Part shown: positions 1 through 9,351 of the stretch, piece after piece
Layout of the letters: each line of letters starts with the position of its first letter
Position numbering within the stretch: the stretch's first letter is position 1
Assembly: GCF_900184895.1 (NCBI RefSeq)
Contig: NZ_FXZK01000003.1
Location: 371,496 to 435,495 of the forward strand
Direction of reading: 5' to 3'
Length of the DNA: 64,000 bases
Source: Flavimaricola marinus
GTDB taxonomy: Bacteria > Pseudomonadota > Alphaproteobacteria > Rhodobacterales > Rhodobacteraceae
Made by a program: the position numbers and the translations under genes
The notes under the pieces: model-generated
Seen by the model: the letters and a program-made list of their open reading frames with translations, nothing else
The model's database searches: none
Told to the model about the DNA's origin: nothing

Positions 1-170
1 AGGCTCTTGGCGGGACGGTGCCGCGGGGTGTGAACGCGGTTGCAGGCCGGCGTATTGTGCCGAGCCGAGCGGCCAAGAATGGAAATTGCAATGGCGACGG
101 GCAAAGGCCCGTCAGGTGCGGTCAGCCGCCGGGTCGCGCCGGCGCCACGGCCAGCGATGGGGACGAGGCG

Positions 171-866
171 ATGCCCGAGACGATCCGCTCTGAGATGGTG
201 ATGTCCTATACGCGGGTGCGACTGGCACTCGGGCTGTTGGGGATGATGCTGCCGGTGGTGCTGCTCATCGGGGGGCTTTTGCAGGAACCGGGGATCGAGC
301 CCACGATCAGCGATTTCTATCACACGCTCTACCGCGACATCTATGTCGGAACGCTCTGCGCCATCGGGGTCTTCCTGATCTCCTACCTTGGGTATCGCCG
401 GGAACCGGGCGAGATCATCGACGACGACTGGCTGGCCACGCTTGCCGGGATCGGCGCGTTCGGCATGGCCCTGTTTCCCACGCCCAGCCGAACCGGAGAG
501 GTCGAGACGCTGACACAGGCGGTCGTCGGGCTGGGGGTGACGCCGGTGGTGCATTACATCTTCGCGTTCATCTTCTTTTGCAGCCTGTCGGCGTTCTCGT
601 TCCTGAAATTCGCACGGACGGCCAAGCCGGGGCGGCGCAGGCTCTATGTCCTGACTGGGTGGATGATGTTGATTGCGATGATCCTGACGTCCATCGGGGC
701 GTTCATCAAAAACTTCGTCGGAGGACCGGCCGCGGCTTTCGTGATCGACCACAAGCTGATCTTCTGGTTCGAAGCGATCGGGATCTGGGCCTTCGGATTG
801 GCATGGATCGTCAAGTCACGCGCCGATCTGCAAACCGTTCAGACCGTGACCGCCAGCAACACATAG
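171..866 (+). CDS. DUF998-like integral membrane protein
   Basis: Small polytopic membrane protein of about 231 residues with five or six hydrophobic segments. It has the run SDFYHTLYRDIYVGTLCAIG near its N-terminus, a feature I associate with DUF998-type proteins. The reading frame is open from position 18, but the first 50 codons are Arg/Gly-rich and not protein-like. I therefore prefer the ATG at 171 (MPETIRSEM), with ATGs at 195 and 201 as alternatives. No function can be assigned. It stands alone upstream of the UPF0262 block. Confidence 0.7.
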   Translation: MPETIRSEMVMSYTRVRLALGLLGMMLPVVLLIGGLLQEPGIEPTISDFYHTLYRDIYVGTLCAIGVFLISYLGYRREPGEIIDDDWLATLAGIGAFGMALFPTPSRTGEVETLTQAVVGLGVTPVVHYIFAFIFFCSLSAFSFLKFARTAKPGRRRLYVLTGWMMLIAMILTSIGAFIKNFVGGPAAAFVIDHKLIFWFEAIGIWAFGLAWIVKSRADLQTVQTVTASNT

Positions 867-932
867 GCAAATCGGATTGCGAAGCACGGGTCTCTGGGTT
901 ACCTCGGACGAGCCTCAAGGACGGACCTTGCC

Positions 933-1412
933 ATGACCCATATCTCCGCCATCACGCTCGACGATACCAACCTGCCGCCGCCGACGCCCGAAATCGAGCA
1001 AGAGCGCAAGGTGGCGATGTTCGATCTGTTGGAAGAGAACAGCTTCGTCCTGCCCGGTCGGGAAGGGCGGCCCGCGCCAACGGGGCCGTTCGCGCTCAGC
1101 CTCGCGATCCGTGAAAAGCGGCTGGTCTTCGACATTTCCGATGCCAAGGGCGGCCCTGCTGCCACCTTCCACCTGTCGCTCGGCCCGTTTCGGCAAGTGG
1201 TGAAGGACTATTTCCAAATCTGCGCCAGCTATTTCGACGCGGTCAAGACGCTGCCGCCCAGCCAGATCGAAACGATCGATATGGCCCGCCGGGGCATCCA
1301 CAACGAAGGGGCGCGCGTCCTGCAAGAGCGGCTCGAGGGCAAGGCCGAGGTCGATACCGACACCGCCCGCCGCCTGTTCACCCTGATCTGCGTTCTGCAT
1401 TTTGGAGGCTGA
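933..1412 (+). CDS. UPF0262 family protein
   Basis: Soluble 159-residue protein matching the alphaproteobacterial UPF0262 family in length and in hallmark stretches: an N-terminal ITLDD, EIEQERKVAMFDLLEEN, and the C-terminal RRGIHNEGARVLQERL. Its function is unknown. In Rhodobacteraceae this family typically sits beside a low-molecular-weight phosphatase and upstream of infA, as here. The next gene begins within a few bases of its stop, so the two are probably co-transcribed and translationally coupled. Confidence 0.9.
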   Translation: MTHISAITLDDTNLPPPTPEIEQERKVAMFDLLEENSFVLPGREGRPAPTGPFALSLAIREKRLVFDISDAKGGPAATFHLSLGPFRQVVKDYFQICASYFDAVKTLPPSQIETIDMARRGIHNEGARVLQERLEGKAEVDTDTARRLFTLICVLHFGG

Positions 1413-1416
1413 GCAG

Positions 1417-1902
1417 GTGCCGACGGACCCCTCCGCCAACCCCCTGCCGCAATCGGTCCTCTTTTGCTGCGATCATAATGCCGTGCGGTCCCCGATGGCC
1501 GAGGGCATCATGAAGAAGTTCTATGGCATGGACTGCTACATCCAGTCCGTCGGGGTCAAAAACGATCTGGAGATCGACGGCTTCGCCATCGCCGTCTGCG
1601 CCGAGATCGGAGTAGAGCTGTCGCGGCACCGGTCGCGCAGCTTTGACGAGATGGAGCAATGGGGCGACGACCTGTCGTCCTTTGATCTCGTGCTGGCGCT
1701 GTCTCCGGCCAGCCAGCGCCGGGCGCTTGATCTGACCCAGTTTTATCATATCGAGGTGGAATACTGGCCGATCCTCGATCCCACAGGATTGGGCGACGCC
1801 CGCGAAGACCGGCTCGTCGCCTATCGCCAGAGCCGCGACATGATCGTGCAGCGGTTGATCGCCCGCTTTGGCCCGCCCCGAATTCAAGAGGATGAAACCT
1901 GA
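1417..1902 (+). CDS. Low-molecular-weight protein-tyrosine-phosphatase family protein
   Basis: LMW phosphatase fold of about 161 residues. The N-terminal P-loop CDHNAVRS fits the C-X5-R-S signature: the Cys is the nucleophile and the Arg binds phosphate. The general-acid Asp is probably in ILDPTGLG near the C-terminus. The frame is open from a TTG at 1402, but GGAGG at 1404-1408 lies eight bases before the GTG at 1417, so GTG is the better start. It follows UPF0262, and its stop overlaps the next ATG by one base. The physiological substrate is unknown. Confidence 0.85.
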   Translation: MPTDPSANPLPQSVLFCCDHNAVRSPMAEGIMKKFYGMDCYIQSVGVKNDLEIDGFAIAVCAEIGVELSRHRSRSFDEMEQWGDDLSSFDLVLALSPASQRRALDLTQFYHIEVEYWPILDPTGLGDAREDRLVAYRQSRDMIVQRLIARFGPPRIQEDET

Positions 1903-2303
1903 TGACCGATGCGACCCCCGTGCTCCGCGCCTATTTCGATGCCTTCAACGCGGGCGATACCGACGCGATGCTGGCCTGCGTCACCGACGACGTGGCCCAT
2001 CACGTGAACGAGGGACAGATCCGCACCGGCAAAGCCGCCTTTGCGGAGTTTTGCGCCCACATGTCCCGCTGCTACCGCGAGGAGCTGACCGACATGGTCC
2101 TGTTTTCCGCCGGTGCCGGCACACGCGGGGCGGCCGAATTTATCGTCAACGGCACCTATCTTGAAACCGATCCCGGCCTGCCAGAAGCCAAGGGGCAGAG
2201 CTACAGGCTCCCCGGCGGCTCGTTCTTCGAGTTGGAAGACGGCAAGATCTCTCGCGTCACCACCTATTACAATCTGGCGGATTGGCTGCGTCAGGTGTCG
2301 TGA
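1902..2303 (+). CDS. NTF2/SnoaL-like fold protein (ketosteroid isomerase-related)
   Basis: A 133-residue protein with the typical small alpha+beta cone-fold pattern. The N-terminus YFDAFNAGDTDAMLACVTDDVAHHVNEG is followed by GKAAFAEFCAHM and ends with strands through KISRVTTYYNLADW. These features are typical of ketosteroid-isomerase-related SnoaL-like proteins. The start ATG overlaps the upstream stop (TGATG), and its own stop overlaps the next ATG in the same way, so translation is coupled across three genes. The ligand is unknown. Confidence 0.8.
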   Translation: MTDATPVLRAYFDAFNAGDTDAMLACVTDDVAHHVNEGQIRTGKAAFAEFCAHMSRCYREELTDMVLFSAGAGTRGAAEFIVNGTYLETDPGLPEAKGQSYRLPGGSFFELEDGKISRVTTYYNLADWLRQVS

Positions 2304-2881
2304 TGGTCGATGTTCGTCCCCTTACAGGGGCTGATCTTGAGGCCGTGCTGCCTGATCTGGCGCGGCTTCGGATCGCGGTGTTTCGCGACTGGCCATATCT
2401 CTATGACGGCGATTTCGACTACGAGCACCGCTACCTGCAAAGCTACCGCGAGAGCCGTGGGGCCATACTGGTCGGCGCCTTCGACGGTGCCCGCCTCGTC
2501 GGGGCGGCAACCGGAACCCCGCTGGAGGATCACGCCGACGACTTCGCCGCAGCCTTTGAGGGCGAGCGGCTGACCGAGATATTCTACTGCGCCGAAAGCG
2601 TGCTGCTGCCCGAATATCGGGGGCAGGGGATCGGGCACCGGTTCTTTGACCTGCGCGAGGATCACGCCCGCGCCCTGGGCCGCCGCATTTCGGTGTTCTG
2701 TGCCGTGGTTCGGCCTGACGACCACCCGTCGCGGCCCGCCGGGTATCGACCGCTCGACGGGTTCTGGACGGCGCGCGGCTATGCCCCGCTGCCCGGTGTG
2801 GTGGCCCGATATAGCTGGACCGATCTGGGTCAGCCTGCCGAGACGGCCAAGGACATGCAATTCTGGGGGCGCTCGCTGTGA
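2303..2881 (+). CDS. GNAT family N-acetyltransferase
   Basis: A 192-residue GNAT protein. The acetyl-CoA-binding motif A is visible as LLPEYRGQGIGHRFFDLRE (R/Q-x-x-G-x-G/A), preceded by the strand GAFDGARLVGAATGTPL. I chose the ATG at 2303, which overlaps the NTF2-like stop, over an in-frame TTG at 2282 that lies inside the upstream gene. It probably acetylates a small amine or protein N-terminus. It forms a coupled unit with the two preceding genes. Confidence 0.85.
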   Translation: MVDVRPLTGADLEAVLPDLARLRIAVFRDWPYLYDGDFDYEHRYLQSYRESRGAILVGAFDGARLVGAATGTPLEDHADDFAAAFEGERLTEIFYCAESVLLPEYRGQGIGHRFFDLREDHARALGRRISVFCAVVRPDDHPSRPAGYRPLDGFWTARGYAPLPGVVARYSWTDLGQPAETAKDMQFWGRSL

Positions 2882-3028
2882 GCCTTTGCCTGCCGATTGC
2901 GGCGATTTGACCGCTTTTCCCACGCTGCAACCGTGCCTGTCGGCTGATTAGTGCTTGAAAACCCGGCAGCATGGACGCATATGGTGGCTCGTCCGTAGTT
3001 TTGGCGGACAGTGAACCACGGAGAGACC

Positions 3029-3247
3029 ATGGCCAAGGAAGAACTGCTCGAATTCCCCGGTGTCGTGAAGGAGCTCTTGCCGAATGCGACGTTCAGGGTC
3101 GAGCTGGAAAACGGCCATGAGATCATCGCGCATACGGCAGGCAAACTTCGCAAGAACCGCATCCGCGTGCTTGCAGGCGACAAAGTGCAAGTCGAGATGA
3201 CCCCCTACGATCTGACCAAGGGTCGGATCAACTACCGATTCCGGTGA
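3029..3247 (+). CDS. infA: Translation initiation factor IF-1
   Basis: A 72-residue S1/OB-fold protein with the near-invariant IF-1 sequence: [13 protein letters not shown] at the start, [30 protein letters not shown], and TKGRINYRF at the end. It binds the ribosomal A site during initiation. An upstream in-frame GTG at 3011 exists, but the canonical MAKEE start at 3029 has a GGAGAGA site just before it and gives exactly the family length. The stop overlaps the maf start by four bases. Confidence 0.98.
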   Translation: MAKEELLEFPGVVKELLPNATFRVELENGHEIIAHTAGKLRKNRIRVLAGDKVQVEMTPYDLTKGRINYRFR

Positions 3248-3849
3248 CGACCGTCAGGCCCGATGCGGGCCTGAGGCTGGTTTTGGGATCGGCCTCGCCG
3301 CGCCGGTTGGAGCTGCTTGGCCAGATCGGCCTCGCACCCGACGACATCCGCCCCCCCGATATCGACGAAACGCCGCGCAAGGCCGAAGTGCCGCGCGACT
3401 ATGTCAACCGGATCGCCCGCTCCAAGGCCGAGGCTTTGGTGCTGGCCGACGACGAGGTCGCGCTTTGCGCCGACACCACCGTCGCCTTGGGTCGCCGCAT
3501 TCTGGGCAAGCCCGCAGACGTGGCCGAGGCGCGGTCCTTTCTGGAAATGCTGTCCGGGCGCAAGCACCGGGTGATCACCTCGGTCGCCGTGCGCAGGGGT
3601 GCGCGGGTCTGGGTCAAGGACCAGATGACTAGCGTCGATTTCAAACGCCTGTCGCGCATAGAGATCGACGCCTATCTCGCCACCGGCGATTGGCAGGGCA
3701 AGGCCGGTGGCTATGCCATCCAAGGCCCGGCGGGCGCCTTCGTGCCGTCGATCAACGGCTCGTTTACCGGCGTCGTCGGACTGCCGCTGTCGGTTGCCGT
3801 GGGGCTGCTGACCGCCGCCGGATACCCCGTATATGGAGACGCGCCATGA
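3244..3849 (+). CDS. maf: Maf family nucleotide pyrophosphatase
   Basis: A 201-residue Maf/Ham1-superfamily protein. The substrate loop [12 protein letters not shown] is at the N-terminus, and [18 protein letters not shown] carries the catalytic Asp. [13 protein letters not shown] lies near the C-terminus. The family hydrolyses non-canonical nucleoside triphosphates and is linked to septum control. It starts with GTG, overlapping the infA stop (GTGA), and its stop overlaps the RNase gene (ATGA). The order infA-maf-RNase E/G-yacG is a conserved alphaproteobacterial arrangement. Confidence 0.95.
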   Translation: MTTVRPDAGLRLVLGSASPRRLELLGQIGLAPDDIRPPDIDETPRKAEVPRDYVNRIARSKAEALVLADDEVALCADTTVALGRRILGKPADVAEARSFLEMLSGRKHRVITSVAVRRGARVWVKDQMTSVDFKRLSRIEIDAYLATGDWQGKAGGYAIQGPAGAFVPSINGSFTGVVGLPLSVAVGLLTAAGYPVYGDAP

Positions 3850-4871
3850 AGGGCCGCCGCATTGTGCTTGATCATCTGAACGGGGCCGAGGCTGCCGCTC
3901 TGCTCGTCGATGGTCGTCTTGAAGACCTGCTCATCGATGACGACACCGCGCCGCGCGTCGGGGCGATCTTTCGCGGCATCTGCGACCGGCCGCTCAAGGG
4001 GCAGGGCGGCATGATGCTGCGTTTGCCCGACGGCGCCGGCTGGTTGCGCAACGTCAAGGGGATGCGGCCCGGTCAATCGGTGCTCTGTCAGGTCACCGGC
4101 GTGGCCGAGGCGGGCAAGGCCGTGCCCGTCACCGACCGGGTGCTGTTCAAGAGCCGCTATGCTATCGTGACCCCCGGCGCTCCGGGGCTGAACATCTCGC
4201 GCCGGATCAATGACGACGACGAGCGCGACCGTCTGCACATCATCGCCAAATCCACCATGGAGGGCGAGTTTGGCCTGATCCTGCGGTCCTCCTGCGAGGG
4301 GGCCGACGAGGACGAGATCGCCGAAGACATCACCGCGATGCTGGCCCTTGCCGAAGCGGTCCACGGCGACGCCGAAGGAACCGAGCCAGAGGCGCTGACC
4401 GAAGGCGACGGGCCGCATGTTCTGGCATGGCGCGAATGGACGGCCCCGGACGTGGTGACAGAGCCGGGCGGGTTCGAGCGTGAAGGCGTGCTCGACCTGA
4501 TGGAGGCGTTGAAATCGAGCTATGTGCCGCTGGACGAAGGCTCGATGTATGTCGAGCCGACCCGCGCCTTGGTTGCGGTGGACGTGAACACCGGCTCCGA
4601 CACTTCACCCGCAGCAGCGCTCAAGGTCAATCTGGCGGCGGCGCGGTCCTTGCCACGGGCGTTGCGTTTGCGCGGTCTTGGCGGGCAGATCACCGTCGAT
4701 TTCGCGCCGATGCCGAAATCCAACCGCAAACAGCTCGAGCAATCCTTGCGGGCGGCGTTCCGCAACGATCAGATTGAAACCAGCCTCGTAGGGTGGACGC
4801 CGATGGGCCTTTTTGAACTGCAACGCAAACGCGAGCGACCGGATCTGGGCCGCTTTATCCGGGCGATCTGA
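3846..4871 (+). CDS. Ribonuclease E/G family protein (short form)
   Basis: A 341-residue RNase E/G-type endoribonuclease. The catalytic metal site is formed by Asp in [10 protein letters not shown] and in [11 protein letters not shown]. The latter is followed by a truncated tail ending [17 protein letters not shown]. It is much shorter than RNase G/E (about 490 residues or more) and lacks a full N-terminal S1 module and the zinc-link region, as in the short paralogue next to maf in Rhodobacteraceae. The frame is open from 3690, but the ATG at 3846 overlaps the maf stop and gives the family N-terminus. Confidence 0.9.
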   Translation: MKGRRIVLDHLNGAEAAALLVDGRLEDLLIDDDTAPRVGAIFRGICDRPLKGQGGMMLRLPDGAGWLRNVKGMRPGQSVLCQVTGVAEAGKAVPVTDRVLFKSRYAIVTPGAPGLNISRRINDDDERDRLHIIAKSTMEGEFGLILRSSCEGADEDEIAEDITAMLALAEAVHGDAEGTEPEALTEGDGPHVLAWREWTAPDVVTEPGGFEREGVLDLMEALKSSYVPLDEGSMYVEPTRALVAVDVNTGSDTSPAAALKVNLAAARSLPRALRLRGLGGQITVDFAPMPKSNRKQLEQSLRAAFRNDQIETSLVGWTPMGLFELQRKRERPDLGRFIRAI

Positions 4872-5050
4872 TGGCCTGCCCGATGTGCGACAGGCAGACC
4901 GATCCCAAGTATCGGCCGTTTTGCTCGAAACGCTGCGCCGATCTGGACCTGTCGAAATGGCTGAGCGGATCCTATGCCATTCCGGGTGAGATCGCCGAGG
5001 ATGACGACCCCGATCTGCGCGACGATCCGGGCCGCTCGGAGCCGCACTAG
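4871..5050 (+). CDS. yacG: DNA gyrase inhibitor / zinc-binding protein YacG
   Basis: A 59-residue treble-clef zinc protein. CPMCDRQTD and RPFCSKRCADLDLSKWL give the four Cys ligands in the CxxC...CxxxC arrangement, followed by the typical GSYAIPGEI and an acidic tail. YacG binds GyrB and inhibits gyrase. Its ATG overlaps the RNase E/G stop by one base. Its 3' end overlaps the convergent SLC13 permease stop by four bases, so no intergenic terminator separates the two. Confidence 0.95.
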   Translation: MACPMCDRQTDPKYRPFCSKRCADLDLSKWLSGSYAIPGEIAEDDDPDLRDDPGRSEPH

Positions 5051-6441
5051 ATCAGGCCGAGCAGCCGCCACCAGAGAAAGGTGAGCGGCAGGCCGACGAC
5101 AAAGCTGGCCACCGCCATCAGCGCACAGATCCGGGTCAGTGCTCCGGTGGGGATCTGCGCAAGCGCCATCGCCACGATCAGCGGCGGGGCCTGATAGGGC
5201 AGGATAGTGTTGCCGATCCCGATGGAATGGATCATCGCCAGCGTCTCGATCGACCAGCCCGTCGCCTCCGACATCGACCCCGCCAATGGCACCAGAATGA
5301 CCGGCGTGGCCGGCGCGATGGTCAGATGCGTGACGACGGTAGTGAAGGCGGTGGTGGCATAGAGATCGCGCAGCGCGCCGCCCTGGCCCAGACCCATCAG
5401 CGGGATCAGCGCATCGGCCAGCGCAGCGCTCAGCCCGGTCACCTGCGCCGCACCGCTGACACAGAGGACCCCTGCAATAAAGAAGGCGGGCGACAGGTCC
5501 ACGTCGTTCTTCATGGCGTTGCGGTCCATGACGCCAAGCGCCGGCCACAGGATCAGGGCGGCGATGCTCAGCGCGATCCATGCGGGCGCGATGCCATGGA
5601 CGAAGTCGGTCGCCCAAAGCGCGATGGCGATGGCCAGCAGGATCAACAGGCGCCATTGGCCCTTGGTCAGCGGGCTGGGGGCGTCCATTCCGTCTGTCGG
5701 GTTGGCCGCCGGGGGGGCAGGGGCCAAGTCGGGCGCAAACCGCAGCATCAGCCAGACCAGCACCACCAGCCGCACGAGGTTGATCGGCCATTGCTGGATG
5801 AAATAGCCGCCGTAGGGCAGGGTAAAGCCGTAGAGCGCCTCGATCATGCTGGTTTCCACGATCACCGGCAGGTTCGCTGTCAAAAACGCGTATGTGGGCA
5901 TCAAGGTGCTGCAGGCCGCCGTGATGGCGAGCCCGATGGCTTGGCGAGAGCCCGCGCGGAACCCCATCGCCTCGGCCAGCGCGACCGAGATCGGCAACAG
6001 CACCACCACGCGCGGGATGGCCGACGGCACCAGCAGGCCCAAACCCAGCCCGCAGGCGGTCAGCAGCCAGACGGCCCGACCGTAAGAGGTGCCCGTCCGG
6101 GCAAACAGCCGCAGGGCGATCTGCCGTCCCAGCCCTGTCGAGGTGATGGCCGATCCCATCACAAGCCCCGCGAACAACAGCCAGAACCCGCTGCTGGAAA
6201 ATCCGGCAAAGATCACGTCCGTGCCGACCAGCCCCGAGCCGAGGAAAGCCAGAAACGTCAGGATCGCGGTCAGTGTTTCGGGCAGGATGCGGGCCGCGAA
6301 CAGCGTGATCGAGGCGACCGACAGGGCGGCGGTCCGGGCCAGCGCGTCCTCCGGCGCGGACAGCAGGAACACCAGCGCCGCAGCCGACACCGCCAAGAGA
6401 GAGATCAGTCTGGCAAGCCCAAGGCTGCGCAGGGCGGTCAT
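5047..6441 (-). CDS. SLC13/DASS-type anion permease
   Basis: A 464-residue permease with about twelve hydrophobic segments and two homologous halves, each ending in a re-entrant motif. LLVPSAIPRVVVLLPISVAL closes the first half, and THLTIAPATPVILVPLAGS with GNTILPYQAPPLIVA closes the second. This matches divalent anion:Na+ symporters of the SLC13/CitT group. The substrate (dicarboxylate, sulfate or other) cannot be read from sequence. The gene lies four bases from the oxidoreductase gene upstream of it on the same strand, so the two are likely co-transcribed. Confidence 0.85.
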   Translation of the reverse strand: MTALRSLGLARLISLLAVSAAALVFLLSAPEDALARTAALSVASITLFAARILPETLTAILTFLAFLGSGLVGTDVIFAGFSSSGFWLLFAGLVMGSAITSTGLGRQIALRLFARTGTSYGRAVWLLTACGLGLGLLVPSAIPRVVVLLPISVALAEAMGFRAGSRQAIGLAITAACSTLMPTYAFLTANLPVIVETSMIEALYGFTLPYGGYFIQQWPINLVRLVVLVWLMLRFAPDLAPAPPAANPTDGMDAPSPLTKGQWRLLILLAIAIALWATDFVHGIAPAWIALSIAALILWPALGVMDRNAMKNDVDLSPAFFIAGVLCVSGAAQVTGLSAALADALIPLMGLGQGGALRDLYATTAFTTVVTHLTIAPATPVILVPLAGSMSEATGWSIETLAMIHSIGIGNTILPYQAPPLIVAMALAQIPTGALTRICALMAVASFVVGLPLTFLWWRLLGLI

Positions 6442-6445
6442 CGGA

Positions 6446-7417
6446 TCAAGGGATCAACACGGTCGAGCCGGTCGTCGTGCCGCTCTCCAGCGCGGTGTGC
6501 GCCTCAGCGATCTCCGACAATGGGCGGCGGGCGTTGATGTTGACGTGCGGCGTTCCGGCCAGCAGCCGGTCAAACAGCTCCGTCGCGGCATGCTCCAGAT
6601 CCGCCCGCGCCGCCATATAGTGCAACAGCGTCGGCCGGGTGAAAAAGAGCGAGCCGTTGTTTTGCAGGGTCAGCGCGGCTACGGGTGGCGGCTGACCGGT
6701 CGTCGCCCCGAAGTTCACGAACATCCCCATCGGCGCGAGGCTGGCGAGCGAGGCGTCGAAACTGGCGGCACCCACGCTGTCATAGACCACGGGCACTCCC
6801 TTGCCGCCGGTGATCTCGCGAACGCGGGCGGCGATGTCGTCGGTGTTGCGGTCCAAGGCATGGGCATAGCCCAGCTCCTTGATCAACGCGCAATTCGCAG
6901 CCCCGCCTGTGACCCCGATCATCTCGGCGCCCAGATCGGCGCCCCACTGGCCGGCCAATTGGCCAACCCCGCCCGACGCGGCCCAGAACAGGACCGGATC
7001 ACCCTTTTGCACCTTGTAGGTGCGGCCCATCAGGTAGGACACGGTCAGCCCCTTGAGCAGGGTCGCGGCGGCCACCTCGTCGCTGATGCCATCGGGCAGC
7101 TTGACCATGCGGGCGGCAGGAACGTTGCGGTGGGTGGCATAGCTGCCGGGCAACATGGCATAGGCCACACGGTCACCGACCTGCAGGTCCACGCCGTCGC
7201 CCACGGCAACGACACGGCCCGCCGCTTCGGTGCCCATCGGGGCGGGAAGCGGCAGCGGGATCGCACCGGATCGCTGATAAGTGTCGAGATAGTTCAAACC
7301 GATCGCGGTCTGTTCCAACTGGACTTCGCCCGGTCCCGGAGGCGGCAGATCGATTGTCTCGAACTCCAGAGCGTCCGGTCCGCCGGGGACCCTGATCACG
7401 ACGCGGGTGGTTTCCAT
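6446..7417 (-). CDS. Zinc-independent quinone oxidoreductase (MDR family)
   Basis: A 323-residue medium-chain reductase of the NADPH:quinone oxidoreductase type. The N-terminal catalytic domain is followed by the Rossmann motif AASGGVGQLAGQWG at mid-sequence and NFGATTGQPPP. No structural or catalytic zinc Cys cluster is present. An upstream in-frame start at 7468 exists, but the ATG at 7417 has a GGAGGAGC ribosome-binding site just before it. It likely reduces quinones or alpha,beta-unsaturated carbonyls. It probably shares an operon with the SLC13 permease. Confidence 0.9.
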   Translation of the reverse strand: METTRVVIRVPGGPDALEFETIDLPPPGPGEVQLEQTAIGLNYLDTYQRSGAIPLPLPAPMGTEAAGRVVAVGDGVDLQVGDRVAYAMLPGSYATHRNVPAARMVKLPDGISDEVAAATLLKGLTVSYLMGRTYKVQKGDPVLFWAASGGVGQLAGQWGADLGAEMIGVTGGAANCALIKELGYAHALDRNTDDIAARVREITGGKGVPVVYDSVGAASFDASLASLAPMGMFVNFGATTGQPPPVAALTLQNNGSLFFTRPTLLHYMAARADLEHAATELFDRLLAGTPHVNINARRPLSEIAEAHTALESGTTTGSTVLIP

Positions 7418-7572
7418 GTGTGCTCCTCCAAAGCATGACACGACGAGGCTAGAACGCCGCGACGGCATGTGCCAGCCTGCGCGGATCAGATGATGCGATA
7501 CTGTGCATCGGAATTTGTAATCGCAGGCAAGGGCTTGGTGCTCTATCTCTGTATCAGCGAGGGAGGACCGGA

Positions 7573-8199
7573 ATGATCGACCTATACACCTGGACCACGC
7601 CCAACGGGCGCAAGGTCTCCATCATGCTCGAAGAACTGGGGGTGCCGTACATGGTTCACCCGATCAACATCGGCAAGGACGAGCAATTCGCCCCCGATTT
7701 CCTCAAGATCGCGCCCAACAACCGGATTCCCGCCATCGTCGATCAGGAGACGGGGCAAACCCTGATGGAGACGGGGGCCATCATGCTCTACCTGGGGCAA
7801 AAGCACGGGCGGTTTCTGGGCGAGGGCGACAATTACTGGCGGATGATCGAATGGCTCATGTGGCAGATGGGCGGGCTTGGGCCGATGCTGGGGCAGGTGC
7901 ATCACTTCGTGAAATACAATCCGGGCAAGTCCGAATATGCCGAGGAGCGTTATTCCAAGGAGGCCAGCCGCCTCTACCGGGTGCTGAACGCCCGGCTGGA
8001 AGGACGCGACTACATCGCCGACGAATACACCATCGCCGATATGGCGTGCTGGCCGTGGGTGTCGCGCTTTGAATGGCAGGGGATCGATCTGGCGGGCTTT
8101 CCCAATGTGCGTGACTGGTATTTGCGGCTGGCGGATCGTCCTGCCGTGCAGCGGGGCTATCAGATACCGCATTTCGTCACCGACATCCCGATGCCGTGA
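7573..8199 (+). CDS. Glutathione S-transferase, YfcG-like disulfide-bond oxidoreductase
   Basis: A 208-residue two-domain GST. The thioredoxin-like N-terminus DLYTWTTPNGRKVSIMLEEL carries the TPNG signature of the YfcG/Nu class, where Asn replaces the usual Tyr/Ser. APNNRIPAIVD holds the cis-Pro, METGAIMLYL binds glutathione, and the all-alpha domain includes QMGGLGPMLGQVHHF. GGAGG lies just upstream. The family reduces glutathione-linked disulfides. The following hydrolase starts 11 bases after its stop. Confidence 0.9.
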   Translation: MIDLYTWTTPNGRKVSIMLEELGVPYMVHPINIGKDEQFAPDFLKIAPNNRIPAIVDQETGQTLMETGAIMLYLGQKHGRFLGEGDNYWRMIEWLMWQMGGLGPMLGQVHHFVKYNPGKSEYAEERYSKEASRLYRVLNARLEGRDYIADEYTIADMACWPWVSRFEWQGIDLAGFPNVRDWYLRLADRPAVQRGYQIPHFVTDIPMP

Positions 8200-8210
8200 A
8201 GGAGACCGCC

Positions 8211-9092
8211 ATGACCGACCGCAAGACGCCCGTTCGCCCCGTCACCTTTCGGTTCCCGCTGGGAGAGGCATGGATCAGCACGATCCTCGACGGCGCGCAT
8301 GTGCGCGACGCCGTGCGCCCGCCGTTCATGCTCGACAAGGACGATGCCGAGCTTCGGGCCATCGCCGCCGCCGCCGGGCTGCCGTGGGACAAGTTCGAGA
8401 ACGGCTATGCGCCGAGCCTCGTGGACACCGGCGACGAGGTGGTGCTCTTTGACACAGGCTTCGGCCCCGGAGGGCGCGAGGCGGGGGCAGGGATGCTGCG
8501 GTCGCGGCTGGCCGAGCTTGGCTACCAGCCCGAGGATATCGACGTGGTAGCCTTTACCCACGTCCACCCCGATCACATCCTCGGAGTGATGGAGGGCGAC
8601 GGCCTCGCCTATCCCAACGCCCGGCACGTCATCGGACAAGTGGAGTTCGACGCCTGGAAAAGCGGTGAGACGATCCCCGAAAGCCGGTCGGGCAATCGCG
8701 ACATGTTCATGAAGCTGATCGCGCCGCTGGAAGATCAACTGACCTTCGTCGAAGGCGGCGACAGCATCGGCACGGGGATCGTGGCCGAAGAGGCCTTCGG
8801 CCATTCTGCCGGGCACATGATGTATCGGGTCAGCAGCGGCGGCAAAGAGGCGCTGATCTGGGGCGACGTGACGAACCATTATACCTTCTCGCTCCAGCAT
8901 CCCGACAGCCCCGTCGGCTTTGACGACGACAAGCCCGCCGCAAAGGCGACGCGCAACCGGGTTCTGGGGATGGTGGCGGACGCGCACACGCTCGTCGTGG
9001 CGCATCACATGCCGTTCCCCGGCGTCGGCTATGTCGAGCGACGCGGCGACAGCTATGGCTGGGTGCCTGCCACCTACGAGTTGTGGATGTAG
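8211..9092 (+). CDS. Metallo-beta-lactamase fold hydrolase
   Basis: A 293-residue MBL-fold enzyme. The metal motif is FTHVHPDHILG (HxHxDH), a second ligand His lies in GHSAGHMMY, the bridging Asp is in IWGDVTNHY, and the final His is in VAHHMPFPG. It belongs to the lactonase/AHL-lactonase-like hydrolase branch by layout, but the substrate is not evident. A GTG at 8196 overlaps the GST stop. The ATG at 8211 is preferred because AAGGAG lies nine bases before it. It is probably co-transcribed with the GST and terminated at 9163-9187. Confidence 0.88.
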   Translation: MTDRKTPVRPVTFRFPLGEAWISTILDGAHVRDAVRPPFMLDKDDAELRAIAAAAGLPWDKFENGYAPSLVDTGDEVVLFDTGFGPGGREAGAGMLRSRLAELGYQPEDIDVVAFTHVHPDHILGVMEGDGLAYPNARHVIGQVEFDAWKSGETIPESRSGNRDMFMKLIAPLEDQLTFVEGGDSIGTGIVAEEAFGHSAGHMMYRVSSGGKEALIWGDVTNHYTFSLQHPDSPVGFDDDKPAAKATRNRVLGMVADAHTLVVAHHMPFPGVGYVERRGDSYGWVPATYELWM

Positions 9093-9162
9093 CCCTCTGG
9101 TTGCGTGATATTTTCGAATAGTCACTATCTGCGTTTCTGAAATGTCAGCCGACTTCTGACGA

Positions 9163-9187
9163 AACCCGCCACTCCGGCGGGTTTTTT
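9163..9187 (+). terminator. Rho-independent terminator after the GST-MBL operon
   Basis: The inverted repeat AACCCGCC / GGCGGGTT has a five-base loop, and the stem is followed directly by a run of six T. It lies 70 bases after the MBL stop and is the clearest intrinsic terminator in the window. Confidence 0.9.
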
Positions 9188-9351
9188 CGTGGCTGGAATC
9201 GCCAGTGAAATAGACCACTTGGCTGCTTTTCAGCGGTTTTGTGTGCCGCGGTATGCCGACACATTCAGCGCGTCCTGCGCCGGGGACGCACCGAGAGGCG
9301 CCGGCATTGACCGAATCCTGCGACAGGAACAGAGTTGGTGAAATTTCACGG

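Noticed and set aside
5227..6537. Long plus-strand frame opposite the SLC13 permease
   Set aside because: His/Gln/Arg-rich shadow of a GC-rich gene, no domain, no RBS.
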